Assembly (NCBI RefSeq): GCF_003347205.1
Contig: NZ_QQBJ01000008.1
Coordinates: 124,001 to 188,000, forward strand
Source: Mycolicibacterium moriokaense
GTDB taxonomy: Bacteria > Actinomycetota > Actinomycetes > Mycobacteriales > Mycobacteriaceae
Reading direction: 5' to 3'
DNA length: 64,000 bases
This document shows, piece by piece, positions 1-7,211 of this stretch (position 1 is its first letter; each line of letters starts with the position of its first letter). The translations under genes were made by a program, and so were the position numbers. A model generated the notes under the pieces. The model was not told the DNA's origin. It searched no databases and was given only the letters and a program-made list of their open reading frames with translations.

Positions 1-1045
1 CCACCCGGCCGCGCAGGTGCGCAGGCGCCCGGGTCTGCATGACGTAGTTGTAGATGGGCGCGATCGGTCCGTAGACGAACCCGACGATCGCGCACAGCAC
101 CAGGATCAGCGGCAGCGGCGGCAGGAACGCGATGATCGTCATCGCCACGCCGAGCGTCAGCACCGCCGTCAGCATCACGGTCCGCCGGCGCGCGTACTTC
201 GACATCACCGCATAGCTCAGCGCGCCGATCAGCCCGCCGACGCTCAACGCCATCAGGACCCAGCCCAGCTGTGCGGGCTCGTTGCGATCGGTGAAGTACT
301 TGGGAAAAAGGACCGACTCCATCGGCATATAGAGGCCCGTCGCAGCGAGGTCGACGATCGCCAGAGTGCGCAGCACCTTGTTGTTCCAGACGAAGCGCAG
401 GCCCTCGACGACGCCGGCCCACACGCCTTCGGGCAGGGCGGCACGGTTCGGAATGCCCGCACCTTCCAGCCGAAGCGCCGCGATCGCGAATATCGACAAC
501 ACGAACGCGCCCGCGGTCACCCACATGGTGTTCACCCCGCCGAGCGTCGCGATCAGCAGGCCACCCACGCCGGGGCCGACGATGTAGGCCAGGTTGAACA
601 CCGCCTCGTAGACGCTGTTGGCGTGGTCGAGTGTCCACCCGGCCCGGGCGGCGGCCTCGGGCAGCATCGTCTCGCGGGCGGTCATGCCTGCCGGATCGAA
701 CAGCGCGCCCAGCGCGGCGAGCCCCGCCAGCACCGCGACGTTGACGACGTGCACGCCGAACGTCAGCGCCAGCACCGGGACGGCCGCCACCGACACCGCC
801 GACAGGCCGTCGGAGATCATCGACACGCGCTTGCGCCCAAGGTAGTCCACTGCGGCACCGGCGATCAGCGTGGCGACCAGCAGCGGAATCGTTCCGGCCA
901 TCGCGACGATCGAGGCGTCCAGCGCGGATCCGGTGCGTTGCAGGACGAGCCAGGGGAACGCGACGATCGAGATGCCGTTACCCGCGCCGGCCATCAGCGC
1001 GGCGAAGAGGATGACGAAGAGCGGTCCGCGCTTGCCGTTGATCAT
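1..1045 (-). CDS. tap: MFS multidrug efflux pump, Tap-type (3' end cut by window edge)
   Basis: Major facilitator transporter expected to export drugs such as tetracycline and aminoglycosides with proton exchange across the inner membrane. About 348 codons are present; the C-terminal part lies outside the window (the family is near 420 residues). It opens with [20 protein letters not shown] and shows a chain of hydrophobic helices separated by short basic loops (e.g. [11 protein letters not shown] after helix 2, the usual MFS motif A position). Sequence and position before udgB match Rv1258c (Tap). The ATG at 1045 is the first in frame; upstream there is a TAGATT -10 and an AT block resembling WhiB7-controlled promoters. 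Family assignment is firm, substrate is inferred from the orthologue. Confidence 0.88.
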   Translation of the reverse strand, partial: MINGKRGPLFVILFAALMAGAGNGISIVAFPWLVLQRTGSALDASIVAMAGTIPLLVATLIAGAAVDYLGRKRVSMISDGLSAVSVAAVPVLALTFGVHVVNVAVLAGLAALGALFDPAGMTARETMLPEAAARAGWTLDHANSVYEAVFNLAYIVGPGVGGLLIATLGGVNTMWVTAGAFVLSIFAIAALRLEGAGIPNRAALPEGVWAGVVEGLRFVWNNKVLRTLAIVDLAATGLYMPMESVLFPKYFTDRNEPAQLGWVLMALSVGGLIGALSYAVMSKYARRRTVMLTAVLTLGVAMTIIAFLPPLPLILVLCAIVGFVYGPIAPIYNYVMQTRAPAHLRGRV

Positions 1046-1060
1046 GGGATATCTGCGAGG

Positions 1061-1098
1061 AATCTAACAGCGGTCGGGCCCGGTCGGCGACGCATTTT
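1061..1098 (-). promoter_or_regulatory. Candidate WhiB7-type promoter of tap
   Basis: On the minus strand TAGATT (1066-1061) fits a SigA -10, 15 nt before the tap ATG. A run AAAAT lies at 1098-1094, a few bases upstream of the expected -35 (about 1089-1084), in otherwise GC-rich DNA. WhiB7 promoters carry such an AT block beside the -35 and tap is a known WhiB7 target. The -35 itself is weak, so the call is tentative. Confidence 0.3.
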
Positions 1099-1120
1099 GC
1101 GCCGCAGGCACAGTGGAGCG

Positions 1121-1957
1121 GTGAAGCTGATCCATCCGCGCACCGGGCAGCGGTTCCCGTCGCCGGTGCCCGCGGGCTCCGGGTGGCCCGGTGATACGGC
1201 GACGGGCCACACGGCGGTGGCCGCCGATGCCGCGCAGGTCAGCGCCATGGCCGAAGCGGCGCAGTCGGTCGAGGAACTCGACGCGCAGGTGTCGGTGTGC
1301 CGGGCCTGCCCGCGGCTGGTCGAATGGCGCGAGCGCGTCGCGGTGGAGAAGCGCAAGTCGTTTGCGGGGCAACCGTACTGGGGCAGGCCCGCGCCGGGAT
1401 GGGGCGCGGCGCGGCCGCGGGTGATGGTGATCGGATTGGCGCCAGCCGCGCACGGTGCGAACCGGACCGGGCGGGTGTTCACCGGCGATCGCTCGGGTGA
1501 CTTCCTGTTCGCGGCGCTGCATCGCGCCGGGTTGGCCAACCAGGCGCTGTGTACTGATGCGGCGGACGGGTTGGCGCTCAATGACACTCGGATTGTGGCG
1601 GCGGTGCGGTGTGCGCCGCCGGCCAACGCGCCCACGCCGGCCGAGCGCGCGACGTGCGCGCCGTGGCTGGACGCCGAGTGGCGGCTGGTCGGCGCCGATG
1701 TGCGGGTGCTGATCGCGCTCGGCGGATTCGCGTGGCGGGCCGCGCTGGACATGGTTCGCGCGGCCGGTGGGTCGGTGGGCAGGCCGGTGCCGAAGTTCGG
1801 CCACGGCGCGACGGCCTCTCTGCAGACGCCGCACGGCGAGGTCACTTTGATGGGCGTCTACCACCCGTCGCAGCAGAACACCTTCACCGGCAAGCTGACG
1901 CCCGCGATGCTCGACGAAGCCTTTGTGCGGGCCGCCGCTCTGGCCGGCATACGGTGA
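1121..1957 (+). CDS. udgB: Family 5 uracil-DNA glycosylase (UdgB)
   Basis: Base-excision repair enzyme that removes uracil, and in this family also hypoxanthine and ethenocytosine, from DNA; 278 residues. Four cysteines at about 60, 63, 164 and 179 are placed as the [4Fe-4S] ligands of family 4/5 enzymes. Motif A at about 105-123 ([19 protein letters not shown]) has the family 5 form, lacking the catalytic Asp of family 1, and HPSQQN at about 248 is the second active-site loop. The GTG at 1121 gives the expected N-terminus; longer open sequence upstream overlaps the tap promoter and is not coding-like. Orthologue of Rv1259 by sequence and by position between tap and the flavin oxidoreductase. 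Confidence 0.9.
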   Translation: MKLIHPRTGQRFPSPVPAGSGWPGDTATGHTAVAADAAQVSAMAEAAQSVEELDAQVSVCRACPRLVEWRERVAVEKRKSFAGQPYWGRPAPGWGAARPRVMVIGLAPAAHGANRTGRVFTGDRSGDFLFAALHRAGLANQALCTDAADGLALNDTRIVAAVRCAPPANAPTPAERATCAPWLDAEWRLVGADVRVLIALGGFAWRAALDMVRAAGGSVGRPVPKFGHGATASLQTPHGEVTLMGVYHPSQQNTFTGKLTPAMLDEAFVRAAALAGIR

Positions 1958-2021
1958 TTTGGGCGTGCGCAGTTGCGCTGAGCGCAACCAGCCACGCCGT
2001 AGTCGCGGGAAGGAGGGCGTG

Positions 2022-3080
2022 ATGGTTGGCGTTGACGCCGATATGCGACTTTCCGTCCTCGACCTCGTCCCGGTGCGCACCGACCAGTCGACGTCCGATG
2101 CGCTCGCGGCGTCCACCCAGCTCGCGCAAACCGCCGACCGGCTGGGCTACACCCGCTACTGGGTCGCCGAGCACCACAACATGCCGTCGGTGGCGGCCAC
2201 CAGCCCGCCGGTGTTGATCGCCCACCTGGCCGCCAACACCTCCCACATCCGCGTCGGCTCCGGCGGCGTGATGCTGCCCAACCACGCGCCTCTCGCCGTC
2301 GCCGAGCAGTTCGCCCTGCTCGAGGCCGCGCACCCCGGCCGCATCGACCTGGGCATCGGCCGCGCGCCCGGCTCCGACCCGCTGACGTCGTATTTGCTGC
2401 GCAATGCCGCCGGCCGCGACGATAAGGACATCGACCAATTCCCCGAATACCTCGACCATGTCGTCGCGATGATGGGCGCAGGCGGGGTGCGGGTCAGCCT
2501 CCCGCGTCAGGACTACATCCTCAAGGCCACTCCGGCCGCGACGACGGAGCCGCGGATGTGGCTGCTGGGCTCGTCGATGTACTCGGCGCACCTGGCCGCC
2601 GCGAAGGGGTTGCCGTACGTGTTCGCCCACCACTTCTCCGGGCAGGGCACGGCGGAGGCGCTGGCGGTCTACCGATCGGAGTTCCAGCCCAGCGACCTCG
2701 CCTCCGAGCCGGTCACATTCCTGACCGTCAACGCCGCTATCGCCGAAACACACGACGAGGCAATGGCATTACTGCTGCCGAACCTCCAGATGATGGCGCG
2801 GCTGCGCACCGGTCAGCCACTCGGCCCCGTCGACCTCGTCGAGGACGCCGAACTCAGGCAGTTGACACCGCAGGAGCAGGCGGTGGTCGATGGCGGGCTG
2901 CGCCGGGCCGTCGTGGGCGATCCGACGGAGGCCGCCGCCCAGGTGCGTGCGCTCGCCGAAGAGTACGGCGTCGACGAGGTGATGATCCATCCGGTGGCGT
3001 CGGCCCGCCGCGGCACCGACCCGGCGACGGCGCCGGCGCGCACCAAGACCCTGGAGTTGCTCGCCAAAGAGCTGTTCTGA
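2022..3080 (+). CDS. Luciferase-like (LLM) flavin-dependent oxidoreductase
   Basis: Bacterial-luciferase-like TIM-barrel flavoprotein of the MsnO8/YwcH-like group, 352 residues, matching the Rv1260 position. It begins MVGVDADMRLSVLDLVPVRT and contains the typical stretches YWVAEHHNMP (about 48-57) and GSGGVMLPNHAPLAVAEQF (about 83-101), then a DLGIGRAPG motif that is characteristic of this subgroup. FMN or F420 is the probable cofactor; the substrate cannot be read from the sequence. AGGAGG at 2011-2016 lies 5 nt before the ATG at 2022 and decides the start. Faces the convergent Ddn-like gene, whose stop begins at the next base. Confidence 0.85.
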   Translation: MVGVDADMRLSVLDLVPVRTDQSTSDALAASTQLAQTADRLGYTRYWVAEHHNMPSVAATSPPVLIAHLAANTSHIRVGSGGVMLPNHAPLAVAEQFALLEAAHPGRIDLGIGRAPGSDPLTSYLLRNAAGRDDKDIDQFPEYLDHVVAMMGAGGVRVSLPRQDYILKATPAATTEPRMWLLGSSMYSAHLAAAKGLPYVFAHHFSGQGTAEALAVYRSEFQPSDLASEPVTFLTVNAAIAETHDEAMALLLPNLQMMARLRTGQPLGPVDLVEDAELRQLTPQEQAVVDGGLRRAVVGDPTEAAAQVRALAEEYGVDEVMIHPVASARRGTDPATAPARTKTLELLAKELF

Positions 3081-3515
3081 TCAGGCTTTCGGAGTCAATC
3101 GGACGATGGGGATCGGTCGCGACGTCTTCTTCTGATACTCCGGATAGGCCTTGTTGTATTTGGTGACGACCTTCCACAGCCGGTCGCGGTCCGGGTCACC
3201 GGGTAGCACCGGTTGCGCCGCGACCGCCAATCGCCTTGGCCCAACGTTGATTTCGACGTCTGGGTTCGCCTTCAGGTTGTGATACCAGCCCGGTGACCGC
3301 GGCGCGCCGCCGTTGGAGGCGACGACGAGGTAGTCGGCACCGTCGCGGGCGTAGGTCAGCGAGGTGGTGCGTGGCTTGCCGGTCTTGGCGCCGACGGTGT
3401 GCAGCAGCAGGCTGGGCAATATCAGAAGGCGATGACCGATCCAGCCGTTGGTCCGCTGATAAACGTCGTTGTGCAACTGGAAGATTCGATACATCGCCTG
3501 CTCGACGACGCTCAT
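3081..3515 (-). CDS. Deazaflavin (F420)-dependent nitroreductase family protein, Ddn-like
   Basis: 144-residue split beta-barrel protein of the Ddn/FDOR-B family (Rv1261c type). These proteins bind F420H2 and reduce quinones or nitro compounds at the membrane. Diagnostic segments are LLLHTVGAKTGKPRTTSLTY (about 37-56), VVASNGGAPRSPGWYHNLKA (about 64-83) and a terminal PIVRLTP strand. It overlaps the upstream HIT gene by 4 nt (3512-3515), so the two are translationally coupled. F420 binding is inferred from family membership; whether it activates nitroimidazoles as Ddn does is unknown. Confidence 0.85.
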   Translation of the reverse strand: MSVVEQAMYRIFQLHNDVYQRTNGWIGHRLLILPSLLLHTVGAKTGKPRTTSLTYARDGADYLVVASNGGAPRSPGWYHNLKANPDVEINVGPRRLAVAAQPVLPGDPDRDRLWKVVTKYNKAYPEYQKKTSRPIPIVRLTPKA

Positions 3516-3985
3516 GACGGATCGTCCTGGGGCGCGGCATCCAGTTGGGCGAGCGCCGCCCGCAGAATCCGTCCGGTCTCCTCGCGGTCGGGGTCACGGC
3601 GCAGCAGCATGCCCTTGGCGAAGGACAACTTGTCGCCGGCCTGGCGCGGCAACACGTGCAGGTGGATGTGAAACACGCTCTGGAACGCCGCCTTGCCGTC
3701 GTTGATGACGACGTTGTTCCCGTCGGCGTGCAGACCCGACCGGCGGGCCGCGGTGGCGATGCGCTGCCCGATACGCATCAAGTCCGCGCAGGTGTCCGGC
3801 GGGGTGTCGGTCAGATCGACGGAGTGGCGCTTGGGGATGACGAGCGTGTGGCCGCGGGTGAAGGGCCGGATGTCCAGAATGGCCAGGTAGTCGTCGTCCT
3901 GGTAAATGCGGATGGCCGGGGCCGTCCCGGCGACGATGGCGCAGAACACGCAGTGGCCTTCCGTCCTCGCGTGCAGGTCATCCAT
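3512..3985 (-). CDS. HIT-family nucleotide hydrolase/transferase
   Basis: 157-residue histidine-triad protein (Rv1262c type) that hydrolyses nucleoside phosphoramidates or dinucleoside polyphosphates. The triad HIHLHVLP is near residue 108, with the conserved early VFCAIVAGTAPA and TRGHTLVIPKRH segments. The ATG at 3985 is preceded by GAGGAG 5 nt upstream; an open frame continues to 4069 but lacks family similarity and would run into the pepD promoter. First gene of a two-gene operon with the Ddn-like protein, and divergent from the HtrA protease gene. Confidence 0.87.
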   Translation of the reverse strand: MDDLHARTEGHCVFCAIVAGTAPAIRIYQDDDYLAILDIRPFTRGHTLVIPKRHSVDLTDTPPDTCADLMRIGQRIATAARRSGLHADGNNVVINDGKAAFQSVFHIHLHVLPRQAGDKLSFAKGMLLRRDPDREETGRILRAALAQLDAAPQDDPS

Positions 3986-4134
3986 TTGTCCTCCTCGCCG
4001 CCGGCATTCCGCCAGGCTAACCCCTCGCAACACCGTGATCCCGGCCACCCTTTGCTCTTTGTGCGGCACGGTTCGCGCAGTTCACCGCTGCTGGCGACAC
4101 CGTCACCAAAAGTCTTGGACTGTATAGATCCTTC

Positions 4135-4153
4135 TCTCAGTGAAGTCTCAGTG
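4135..4153 (+). promoter_or_regulatory. MprA-type box (two TCTCAGTG direct repeats)
   Basis: TCTCAGTG at 4135-4142 and again at 4146-4153, separated by AAG: a perfect 8-3-8 direct repeat of 19 bp. The MprA response regulator of mycobacteria binds two loosely conserved 8-bp direct repeats spanning about 19 bp, and pepD is a known MprA target. A -10-like TATAGA lies at 4123-4128 just upstream and the pepD ATG is 60 nt downstream. Very good architectural match; binding not proven. Confidence 0.62.
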
Positions 4154-4213
4154 AGCGAGTCCACAGTGAACCTAACCACTTTGCTCCCCACTGGTAAGGG
4201 AAGAAACCACTTC

Positions 4214-5707
4214 ATGAAAAAGCAATCGCGGTACTCGTTGCGTCGGTCCGGCCGGCCATCAGATCCGAGCCGGCCTATGGGCCAGCAGTTTTCGAGCCCG
4301 CCGCCGCACGGCGGATATCACCAGCCCTACGACTGGCGCTACGCGACGCAACAGCCGCAGACACCGTACGATTCGGCGCCGACCGCTCCGATTCCGGTGG
4401 TACGGAAGAGGTCTCGTACCGGTGTCGCCGTGGCTGGGGCTGCGGCCGTCGCCGTGGTGTCCGGTGGCGTCGGCGCGGCGGTGCTGATGAATCGGCCGGA
4501 CGCGTCCGCTGTCGACAGCGCCACCACTGCCGCAGCGGCGGCCGCGCCCGCCCCCCAACCGTCCGTCGCCGCCCCACCGGCCGGTTCGGTTGAGCAGGTC
4601 GCCGCGAAGGTGCTGCCCAGCGTGGTGAAGCTGCAGATCAGCATGGGACAGGGCAAGGAAGAGGGCTCCGGCATCGTGCTGAGCAAGGACGGCCTGATCC
4701 TGACCAACAACCACGTCGTGGCAGCACTCAGCGGACCGGGCGCCGACCAGGCGTCGAGCGTGTTCGGCGGGCAGGACGGCCAGGGCATGCCGGGTCTGCA
4801 GGGCATGCCGGGTCTGCAGGGCATGCCGGGCCTGCAGGGCATGCCGGGCCTGCAGGGGCTGCCCGGCCTCGGCGATCAGCCCTCGCCCGGCCAGCCCTCG
4901 CCCGGCGAGCAGGGACTGTCCGGCCAGGGTCCGGAGGCCACCGTCTCCTTCGCAGACGGCAAGACCGTGCCGTTCACGGTCGTCGGCACCGACCCCGACG
5001 ATGACATCGCCGTCGTTCGCGCAGAAGGCGTTTCGGATCTGACCCCGATCACGATGGGGTCCTCGAAGGATCTCAAGGTCGGCCAGAACGTGGTGGCCAT
5101 CGGATCGCCGCTCGGGCTGGATGGCACCGTCACGACGGGCATCATCAGCGCGCTGGACCGTCCGGTCGCCACCGGCGATGAGAGCACCGGCCAGCATTCC
5201 GTGATGAACGCCATCCAGACCGACGCCGCCATCAACCCCGGCAACTCCGGCGGTGCGCTGGTGAACATGAACGGCGAACTCGTCGGGGTGAACTCGGCGA
5301 TCGCGTCGATGGGCGGTGGCCCGGGGCCGGAGTCGGGCGCGGGCGCGCAGAGCGGCTCGATCGGCCTGGGTTTCGCGATCCCGTCTGATCAGGCCAAGCG
5401 CATTGCCGACGAACTGGTCTCCACCGGCACCGTCAGCCATGCGTCGCTGGGCGTGCAACTGGCGCAAGGAGCGAGTGCACCAGGGGCAGCCGTCGCCGGT
5501 GTGGTCGCCGGCGGGCCGGCCGCGGCGGCCGGGCTGCCGAGCAATGTGGTGATCACCAAGATCGACGACCGGCCGATCGACGGCGCCGACGCGCTGGTGG
5601 CGGCTGTTCGATCGAAGGCGCCCGGCGACAACGTGACGCTGACCTACACCGACCAGTCGGGCGCATCCCAGACGGTGCACGTCACGCTGGGCCAAGCGCA
5701 GACATAG
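4214..5707 (+). CDS. pepD: PepD-type HtrA serine protease with collagen-like insert
   Basis: Membrane-anchored, extracytoplasmic HtrA/DegP-like protease for envelope stress, 497 residues. Order: cytoplasmic Pro/Gln-rich tail (1-65), transmembrane helix (about 70-92), Ala/Pro linker, trypsin-like domain with His167 (LTNNHVV), Asp264 (DDDIAVV) and Ser345 (NPGNSGG), and a C-terminal PDZ domain (about 405-497). It closely resembles Rv0983 PepD, but between His167 and Asp264 it has about 65 extra residues including four GMPGLQ repeats and Ser-Pro-Gly repeats. In M. tuberculosis pepD sits beside mprAB; here it does not, yet an MprA-like box lies upstream. Start chosen at ATG 4214 (MKKQSRYSLR); the frame is open far upstream but overlaps the HIT gene. 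It could be a pepD paralogue rather than the orthologue. Confidence 0.85.
   Translation: MKKQSRYSLRRSGRPSDPSRPMGQQFSSPPPHGGYHQPYDWRYATQQPQTPYDSAPTAPIPVVRKRSRTGVAVAGAAAVAVVSGGVGAAVLMNRPDASAVDSATTAAAAAAPAPQPSVAAPPAGSVEQVAAKVLPSVVKLQISMGQGKEEGSGIVLSKDGLILTNNHVVAALSGPGADQASSVFGGQDGQGMPGLQGMPGLQGMPGLQGMPGLQGLPGLGDQPSPGQPSPGEQGLSGQGPEATVSFADGKTVPFTVVGTDPDDDIAVVRAEGVSDLTPITMGSSKDLKVGQNVVAIGSPLGLDGTVTTGIISALDRPVATGDESTGQHSVMNAIQTDAAINPGNSGGALVNMNGELVGVNSAIASMGGGPGPESGAGAQSGSIGLGFAIPSDQAKRIADELVSTGTVSHASLGVQLAQGASAPGAAVAGVVAGGPAAAAGLPSNVVITKIDDRPIDGADALVAAVRSKAPGDNVTLTYTDQSGASQTVHVTLGQAQT
4784..4855 (+). repeat. Four tandem 18-bp repeats encoding GMPGLQ
   Basis: Units at 4784, 4802, 4820 and 4838, each GGCATGCCGGGYCTGCAG, followed by a degenerate half unit (GLPGLGD). 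The units differ only at one wobble base. They encode Gly-X-Y triplets as in collagen-like bacterial proteins and could vary in copy number between strains. Confidence 0.9.
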
Positions 5708-5714
5708 TCGTCCG

Positions 5715-5756
5715 ATGGCGGAGTGGGCTACCGTTCTCCCCGGCCCACTCCGCCAT
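5715..5756. terminator. Strong hairpin downstream of pepD
   Basis: Perfect 14-bp inverted repeat: 5715-5728 pairs with 5743-5756 around a 14-nt loop, starting 8 nt after the pepD stop codon. No T-tract follows, which is common for mycobacterial intrinsic terminators. Confidence 0.65.
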
Positions 5757-5809
5757 TCGGCAGTCGCGCTCTTCGGGTGTGACGTCCTCGGCCCGCGCCA
5801 CCCCGTCCA

Positions 5810-5826
5810 GCCTCGGCGGCCGAGGC
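5810..5826. terminator. Short GC hairpin after the SRPBCC gene
   Basis: GCCTCGG (5810-5816) pairs with CCGAGGC (5820-5826) over a 3-nt loop, immediately beyond the stop of the minus-strand SRPBCC gene. Probably ends that transcript; short and without T-tract. Confidence 0.4.
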
Positions 5827-5831
5827 GCCGG

Positions 5832-6263
5832 TCAGCCGTAGAGCTGCTCGAACTTCTCGATCGACCGCTCGATGTCACCCTTGACCAATCGCGCGGCGGT
5901 GGCACCGATGGGGCCGAACAGCGGCCGCCCGCCGAGATCGATCTTCACCGCGAAGTCGCACCCCGACTCGGTCGGCGCGACCGTCATCCGCAAGCCGTAC
6001 TTGGTGCCCCCGACGCCGTCACCTTTCACCGACAGCAGCGTGGGCGCCTCGAGTTCCTTCACCGTCCAGGTGACCCGGTTGCGCATCCCCTTGACGCCTG
6101 CGACGCCGACGAGCGTCGTGCCGATCTCCAGCTCGTCGGGCAGCTCACTGCGCCAGCCCTGGTGCATGGTGAGCCAGTCGCCAAGCGTCGCGAAGTCGGA
6201 CGCGTGCTGCCATGCGTCATCGGGTGTCATCGAAAGGCTGCGGGACAGTTCGAGTTTGGCCAT
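5832..6263 (-). CDS. SRPBCC-fold protein, Rv0910-like
   Basis: 143-residue START/Bet v 1-like (SRPBCC) protein, predicted to form a hydrophobic ligand cavity in the cytoplasm. It begins MAKLELSRSLSMTPDDAWQH and has the family pattern DWLTMHQGWR, GVKGMRNRVTWTV and DGVGGTKYGLR, very like M. tuberculosis Rv0910, listed as the toxin of the Rv0909/Rv0910 toxin-antitoxin pair. No antitoxin-like gene is adjacent here, so a toxin role is doubtful. The ATG at 6263 lies 6 nt after a TACCAT -10, which suggests a leaderless mRNA and decides this start over a longer frame to 6338. Confidence 0.75.
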   Translation of the reverse strand: MAKLELSRSLSMTPDDAWQHASDFATLGDWLTMHQGWRSELPDELEIGTTLVGVAGVKGMRNRVTWTVKELEAPTLLSVKGDGVGGTKYGLRMTVAPTESGCDFAVKIDLGGRPLFGPIGATAARLVKGDIERSIEKFEQLYG

Positions 6264-6269
6264 CTGCGA

Positions 6270-6275
6270 ATGGTA
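6270..6275 (-). promoter_or_regulatory. -10 element of a leaderless promoter (SRPBCC gene)
   Basis: TACCAT on the minus strand, 6 nt before the ATG at 6263: the TAnnnT-N6/7-start spacing of mycobacterial leaderless genes. Confidence 0.45.
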
Positions 6276-6399
6276 TTGGCAACCGATTCCTGCCAACCGC
6301 CGATCAATTGCTGCCAACGGAATTATCCCTCTGACCACTGTGTTCAGTTAGTCAGAGGGCACGCAAAACAGCCCATAGAGAAAAGAAGAAGGCACCGAA

Positions 6400-6576
6400 A
6401 TGAAGAAGTTTGGATTCGCAGGAATCATCGGCTCCGTCGCCGCGGGTGCGGCCGCCGCACTGATCGGCTTCGCCGCGCCGGCCCAGGCCGACATCGGCCA
6501 CCACGATTGGATCCACAACATCCAGCCGACTGTGGTGGTGCCGCAGGTCGACAACAGCGTTCAGCAGAGCCGCTGA
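6400..6576 (+). CDS. Small secreted protein (58 aa)
   Basis: 58 residues: a lysine start (MKKFGFAGIIGSVAAG), a hydrophobic core and an AQA signal peptidase I site near residue 29, leaving a mature peptide of about 29 residues beginning DIGHHDWIHNIQPTVVVPQV. No cysteines. A purine-rich AGAAGAAGG lies before the ATG. Similar tiny secreted peptides are common in mycobacteria and mostly uncharacterised; no function can be assigned. A strong hairpin follows directly, so it is transcribed as a single short gene. Confidence 0.7.
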   Translation: MKKFGFAGIIGSVAAGAAAALIGFAAPAQADIGHHDWIHNIQPTVVVPQVDNSVQQSR

Positions 6577-6588
6577 CAGACACACACG

Positions 6589-6622
6589 AAGAGGGGCGCC
6601 CATACGATGGGCGCCCCTCTTC
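6589..6622. terminator. Bidirectional terminator hairpin
   Basis: AAGAGGGGCGCCCAT pairs with ATGGGCGCCCCTCTT around ACG: more than 15 paired bases and a 3-nt loop, 12 nt after the small secreted protein's stop and between two convergent genes. Likely terminates both. Confidence 0.8.
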
Positions 6623-6645
6623 TGTGTGCAAGCCTCGACCAACCG

Positions 6646-7080
6646 CTACGGCTGCGGTGGCATGCCCGCGCCGATGCAGCGCATGCCGGTGTTGCTCTGC
6701 CAGGTGACGCCGTCGGGTCGCTCACCGGTCAACGAACCGGTGGCCTGGTCGATCACACCTGTGTAGTGCGTCACGTTGCCGTTGTCCCAGCCGATGCCGA
6801 AGGCGACGGTCATGCCGTCGCTGCCGCCCTCGCCGATGCCGCGCCACAGCGGGCGTTGGTCGGTCGGAATGGCGACCGCTGGCCCGGCCACGGTGCGGCC
6901 CCCGGTGGCGACGGTCACCGTCCAGCCGTCGCTCTGCAGCAGCCGCAACGACGGCCCGAACTCCCAGCCCGTCGGGCAGTCGACGGCGGCACTCCCGGCC
7001 GGGGCGGTGGCCAGGCCGAAGGTGAACAGCGCGGTCGTGGCCAGCAACCACGACCCGACAGCAGAGGGTGCGAAAGACAT
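6646..7080 (-). CDS. Secreted protein of unknown function (144 aa)
   Basis: Has a signal peptide (about residues 1-32, hydrophobic stretch then APAGSAA) and a mature domain with two cysteines (one near the start in VDCPTGWEF and one in GMRCIGAGM near the end) that may form a disulfide. Repeated Gly/Thr-rich strands suggest a small beta fold. I do not recognise a named family. Convergent with the small secreted gene across a strong terminator. A TAGCCT sits 8 nt before the ATG and could be a leaderless -10. Confidence 0.65.
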   Translation of the reverse strand: MSFAPSAVGSWLLATTALFTFGLATAPAGSAAVDCPTGWEFGPSLRLLQSDGWTVTVATGGRTVAGPAVAIPTDQRPLWRGIGEGGSDGMTVAFGIGWDNGNVTHYTGVIDQATGSLTGERPDGVTWQSNTGMRCIGAGMPPQP

Positions 7081-7198
7081 AGGGATAGAGGCTAGGGCAG
7101 CAGGCGCGCCGGGTCAGCGGTTTGTCCGTGCGATCGATGGTCCCGGCTCGGCCGGTACGACCAGGCGAATACGCCGACGCCCACCGAGGCTGCGGCGT

Positions 7199-7204
7199 TA
7201 CGCT
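7199..7204 (+). promoter_or_regulatory. -10 element of a leaderless promoter (amiB2)
   Basis: TACGCT followed by exactly 7 nt and the ATG at 7212. No Shine-Dalgarno is present, which fits a leaderless mRNA. Confidence 0.5.
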
Positions 7205-7211
7205 GCCGCGG

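Noticed and set aside
17-1120. Upstream extension of the udgB frame
   Set aside because: Antisense to tap and without family similarity; the glycosylase begins at GTG 1121.
4784-4855. Possible CRISPR or non-coding minisatellite
   Set aside because: Units are 18 bp, contiguous without spacers, and in frame in a protease; it is a coding tandem repeat.
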